Origin: Hirudo medicinalis
Taxonomy: Eukaryota; Annelida; Clitellata; Hirudinida; Hirudinidae
Length of the DNA stretch: 64,000 nucleotides
NCBI GenBank assembly: GCA_011800805.1
Contig: MPNW01000176.1
Coordinates: 77,249 to 141,248, forward strand
Reading direction: 5' to 3'
The notes under the pieces were generated by a model. It searched no databases. It had not been told where the DNA came from and saw only the letters and a list, made by a program, of their open reading frames with translations. How positions within the stretch are numbered: the stretch's first letter is position 1; the number at the start of each line of letters is the position of its first letter. The translations under genes and the position numbers were made by a program. Positions 63,859-64,000 of the stretch are shown piece by piece.

Positions 63859-64000
63859 GTGAGACAAATTAATATTCGCTTCAGAAATTGCAATTGATTA
63901 ATATTTTTAGACTTTATAACAATGAAATTAGAACTTGGTAAAAAAAAAAGAATATCAGCGCTTGCTTAATTGAAGGAAAGAAAAAAAGTGTTCGAATTAA

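Overview
The window is AT-rich animal (metazoan) nuclear DNA: multi-exon genes with spliceosomal introns, abundant microsatellites and minisatellites, many 5'-truncated non-LTR retrotransposon pieces, a hAT DNA transposon, LTR-type insertions and two assembly gaps (35693-36429 and 49863-50202). Composition and repeat style would fit a lophotrochozoan such as a leech or mollusc, but nothing here fixes the species.

Three protein-coding genes can be supported, all on the + strand. The first, 17492-55995, is a complete 22-exon receptor guanylate cyclase of the natriuretic-peptide-receptor (NPR1/NPR2) type. I joined its exons by hand: every junction keeps phase, there is no internal stop, and the product is 1105 residues with signal peptide, ligand-binding domain, one membrane span, kinase-homology domain, coiled-coil linker and guanylate cyclase domain. 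The second, 57470-58884, is a complete six-exon four-transmembrane protein of the MS4A/CD20-like type (248 residues). The third, from 63261 past the window end, is a paralogue of it whose first three exons lie here with the same phases.

Layout: 1-17460 holds no supported gene; it contains R2-like, jockey-like and L2/CR1-like retrotransposon remnants on the - strand, a hAT-like remnant, a roughly 0.5 kb TTGTATATTTG-type satellite near 12.6-13.1 kb and a GC-rich retrotransposon piece near 15.1-15.95 kb. The first exon of the receptor (17492-18224) is followed by an 18.8 kb intron packed with repeats: CAT, CACAT and 12-bp arrays, a hAT element at 24163-25768 with inverted ends, retrotransposon pieces at 26.7-28.4 kb, a decayed Gypsy-like element at 32.9-34.5 kb, and a gap flanked by a 127-bp direct duplication. 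Exons 2-22 occupy 37.0-56.0 kb. From 56 kb come a solo-LTR-like insertion, the two MS4A-like genes and, between them, two more retrotransposon pieces.

The most thought-provoking point is the neighbourhood: a peptide-receptor-type guanylate cyclase directly followed, on the same strand, by a tandem pair of MS4A-like genes. In mammals MS4A proteins are chemoreceptors of olfactory neurons that express receptor guanylate cyclase D. Physical linkage here may be chance, but it is testable. Other points worth a look are the strikingly weak 5' splice sites of the receptor compared with its neighbours, a conserved 3' stem-loop in a LINE family, and a 246-bp insertion family with 4-bp target duplications and stacked hairpins.
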